Shown: piece by piece, positions 6,750 to 6,891 of the stretch
Layout of the letters: each line of letters opens with the position of its first letter
How positions within the stretch are numbered: position 1 is the first letter of the stretch
DNA from: Acidimicrobiaceae bacterium
GTDB lineage: Bacteria > Actinomycetota > Acidimicrobiia > Acidimicrobiales > MedAcidi-G1
NCBI GenBank assembly: GCA_002714485.1
Contig: PAXM01000032.1
Coordinates: 1 to 6,891, forward strand
Reading direction: 5' to 3'
Length of the DNA: 6,891 nt
Program-made: the position numbers and the translations under genes
The notes under the pieces: generated by a model
What the model was told of the DNA's origin: nothing
The model's input: only the letters and a program-made list of their open reading frames with translations
Database searches by the model: none

Positions 6750-6891
6750 GGTCGGTGCTCCTGTGGAGGTCGGATCTGGGCATCAGAATCAAGAGGGACT
6801 CTCGTGACCAGGGCGTCCACCACCGTGGCACCATCCGGAGCGGCCAGCAACGGATTGACCTCCAGTTCGAGCAGCTCGAACAGTTCGTCTG
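6746..6891 (-). CDS. ADP-forming acyl-CoA synthetase, C-terminal end (partial)
   Basis: Only the last 47 codons are in the window; the gene enters from the right edge. The peptide ELEVNPLLAAPDGATVVDAL is the typical end of the ATP-grasp domain of ADP-forming acetate/acyl-CoA synthetases (also seen in succinyl-CoA synthetase beta), where the Glu and Asn of the EVNPL motif help bind metal and nucleotide. A short disordered-looking tail rich in Pro and Gln follows. The stop TGA (6748-6746) overlaps the caiD start. Such enzymes make an acyl-CoA thioester from the acid, CoA and ATP. Here that would supply substrate for the neighbouring CaiD-like enzyme. The N-terminal domains are not visible, so the acyl group is unknown. 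Confidence 0.75.
   Translation of the reverse strand, partial: DELFELLELEVNPLLAAPDGATVVDALVTRVPLDSDAQIRPPQEHRP

Noticed and set aside
6235..6834. 199-aa minus-strand frame overlapping the CaiD-like gene
   Set aside because: It is out of frame with the clear crotonase motifs and with the synthetase tail, and its Arg/Gly-rich composition is typical of a shadow frame.

Overview
The window is high-GC bacterial DNA with tightly packed, overlapping genes. A lipoprotein with a long Ala/Thr/Ser linker, an ADP-forming acyl-CoA ligase tail and a CaiD-type crotonase suggest an actinobacterium, perhaps a marine Acidimicrobiia-like lineage. That placement is inference from gene style only.

Layout, left to right: (1) bases 1-376, minus strand: N-terminal part of a secreted lipoprotein that looks like an ABC-transporter substrate-binding protein, cut by the window edge. 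(2) 377-588: divergent intergenic region with a dyad at 547-567. (3) 589-1242, plus strand: a class I SAM-dependent methyltransferase. (4) 5852 down to 1251, minus strand: a three-gene operon for a cytoplasmic NAD+-dependent, molybdenum- or tungsten-containing formate dehydrogenase, with 8-bp and 4-bp gene overlaps. (5) 5853-5960: short intergenic spacer. (6) 6749-5961, minus strand: a carnitinyl-CoA dehydratase (CaiD) homologue, coupled by an ATGA overlap to (7) the 3' end of an ADP-forming acyl-CoA synthetase that runs off the right edge.

The most notable content is the formate dehydrogenase. Its catalytic gene contains an in-frame UGA (minus strand 5615-5613) exactly where the active-site selenocysteine of formate dehydrogenases sits (context DSCNRT-U-HAPSV). 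Eleven nucleotides after the UGA is a perfect 7-bp hairpin with loop GGUCU, as expected of a bacterial SECIS element. A simple ORF caller would split this gene into two fragments or start it late at 5519. The true product is a 632-residue selenoprotein.

The alpha subunit is also divided between two genes. The catalytic core (632 aa) is the first gene of the operon. The N-terminal iron-sulfur part, including the [4Fe-4S] domain and conserved Lys that normally belong to the molybdopterin protein, is a separate 286-aa protein encoded by the last gene. Between them lies a NuoE-NuoF fusion (617 aa) carrying FMN, the NAD site and two Fe-S clusters. Together they give a plausible path: formate to Mo/W-Sec, to the [4Fe-4S] clusters and [2Fe-2S] cluster of the small subunit, to FMN, to NAD+.
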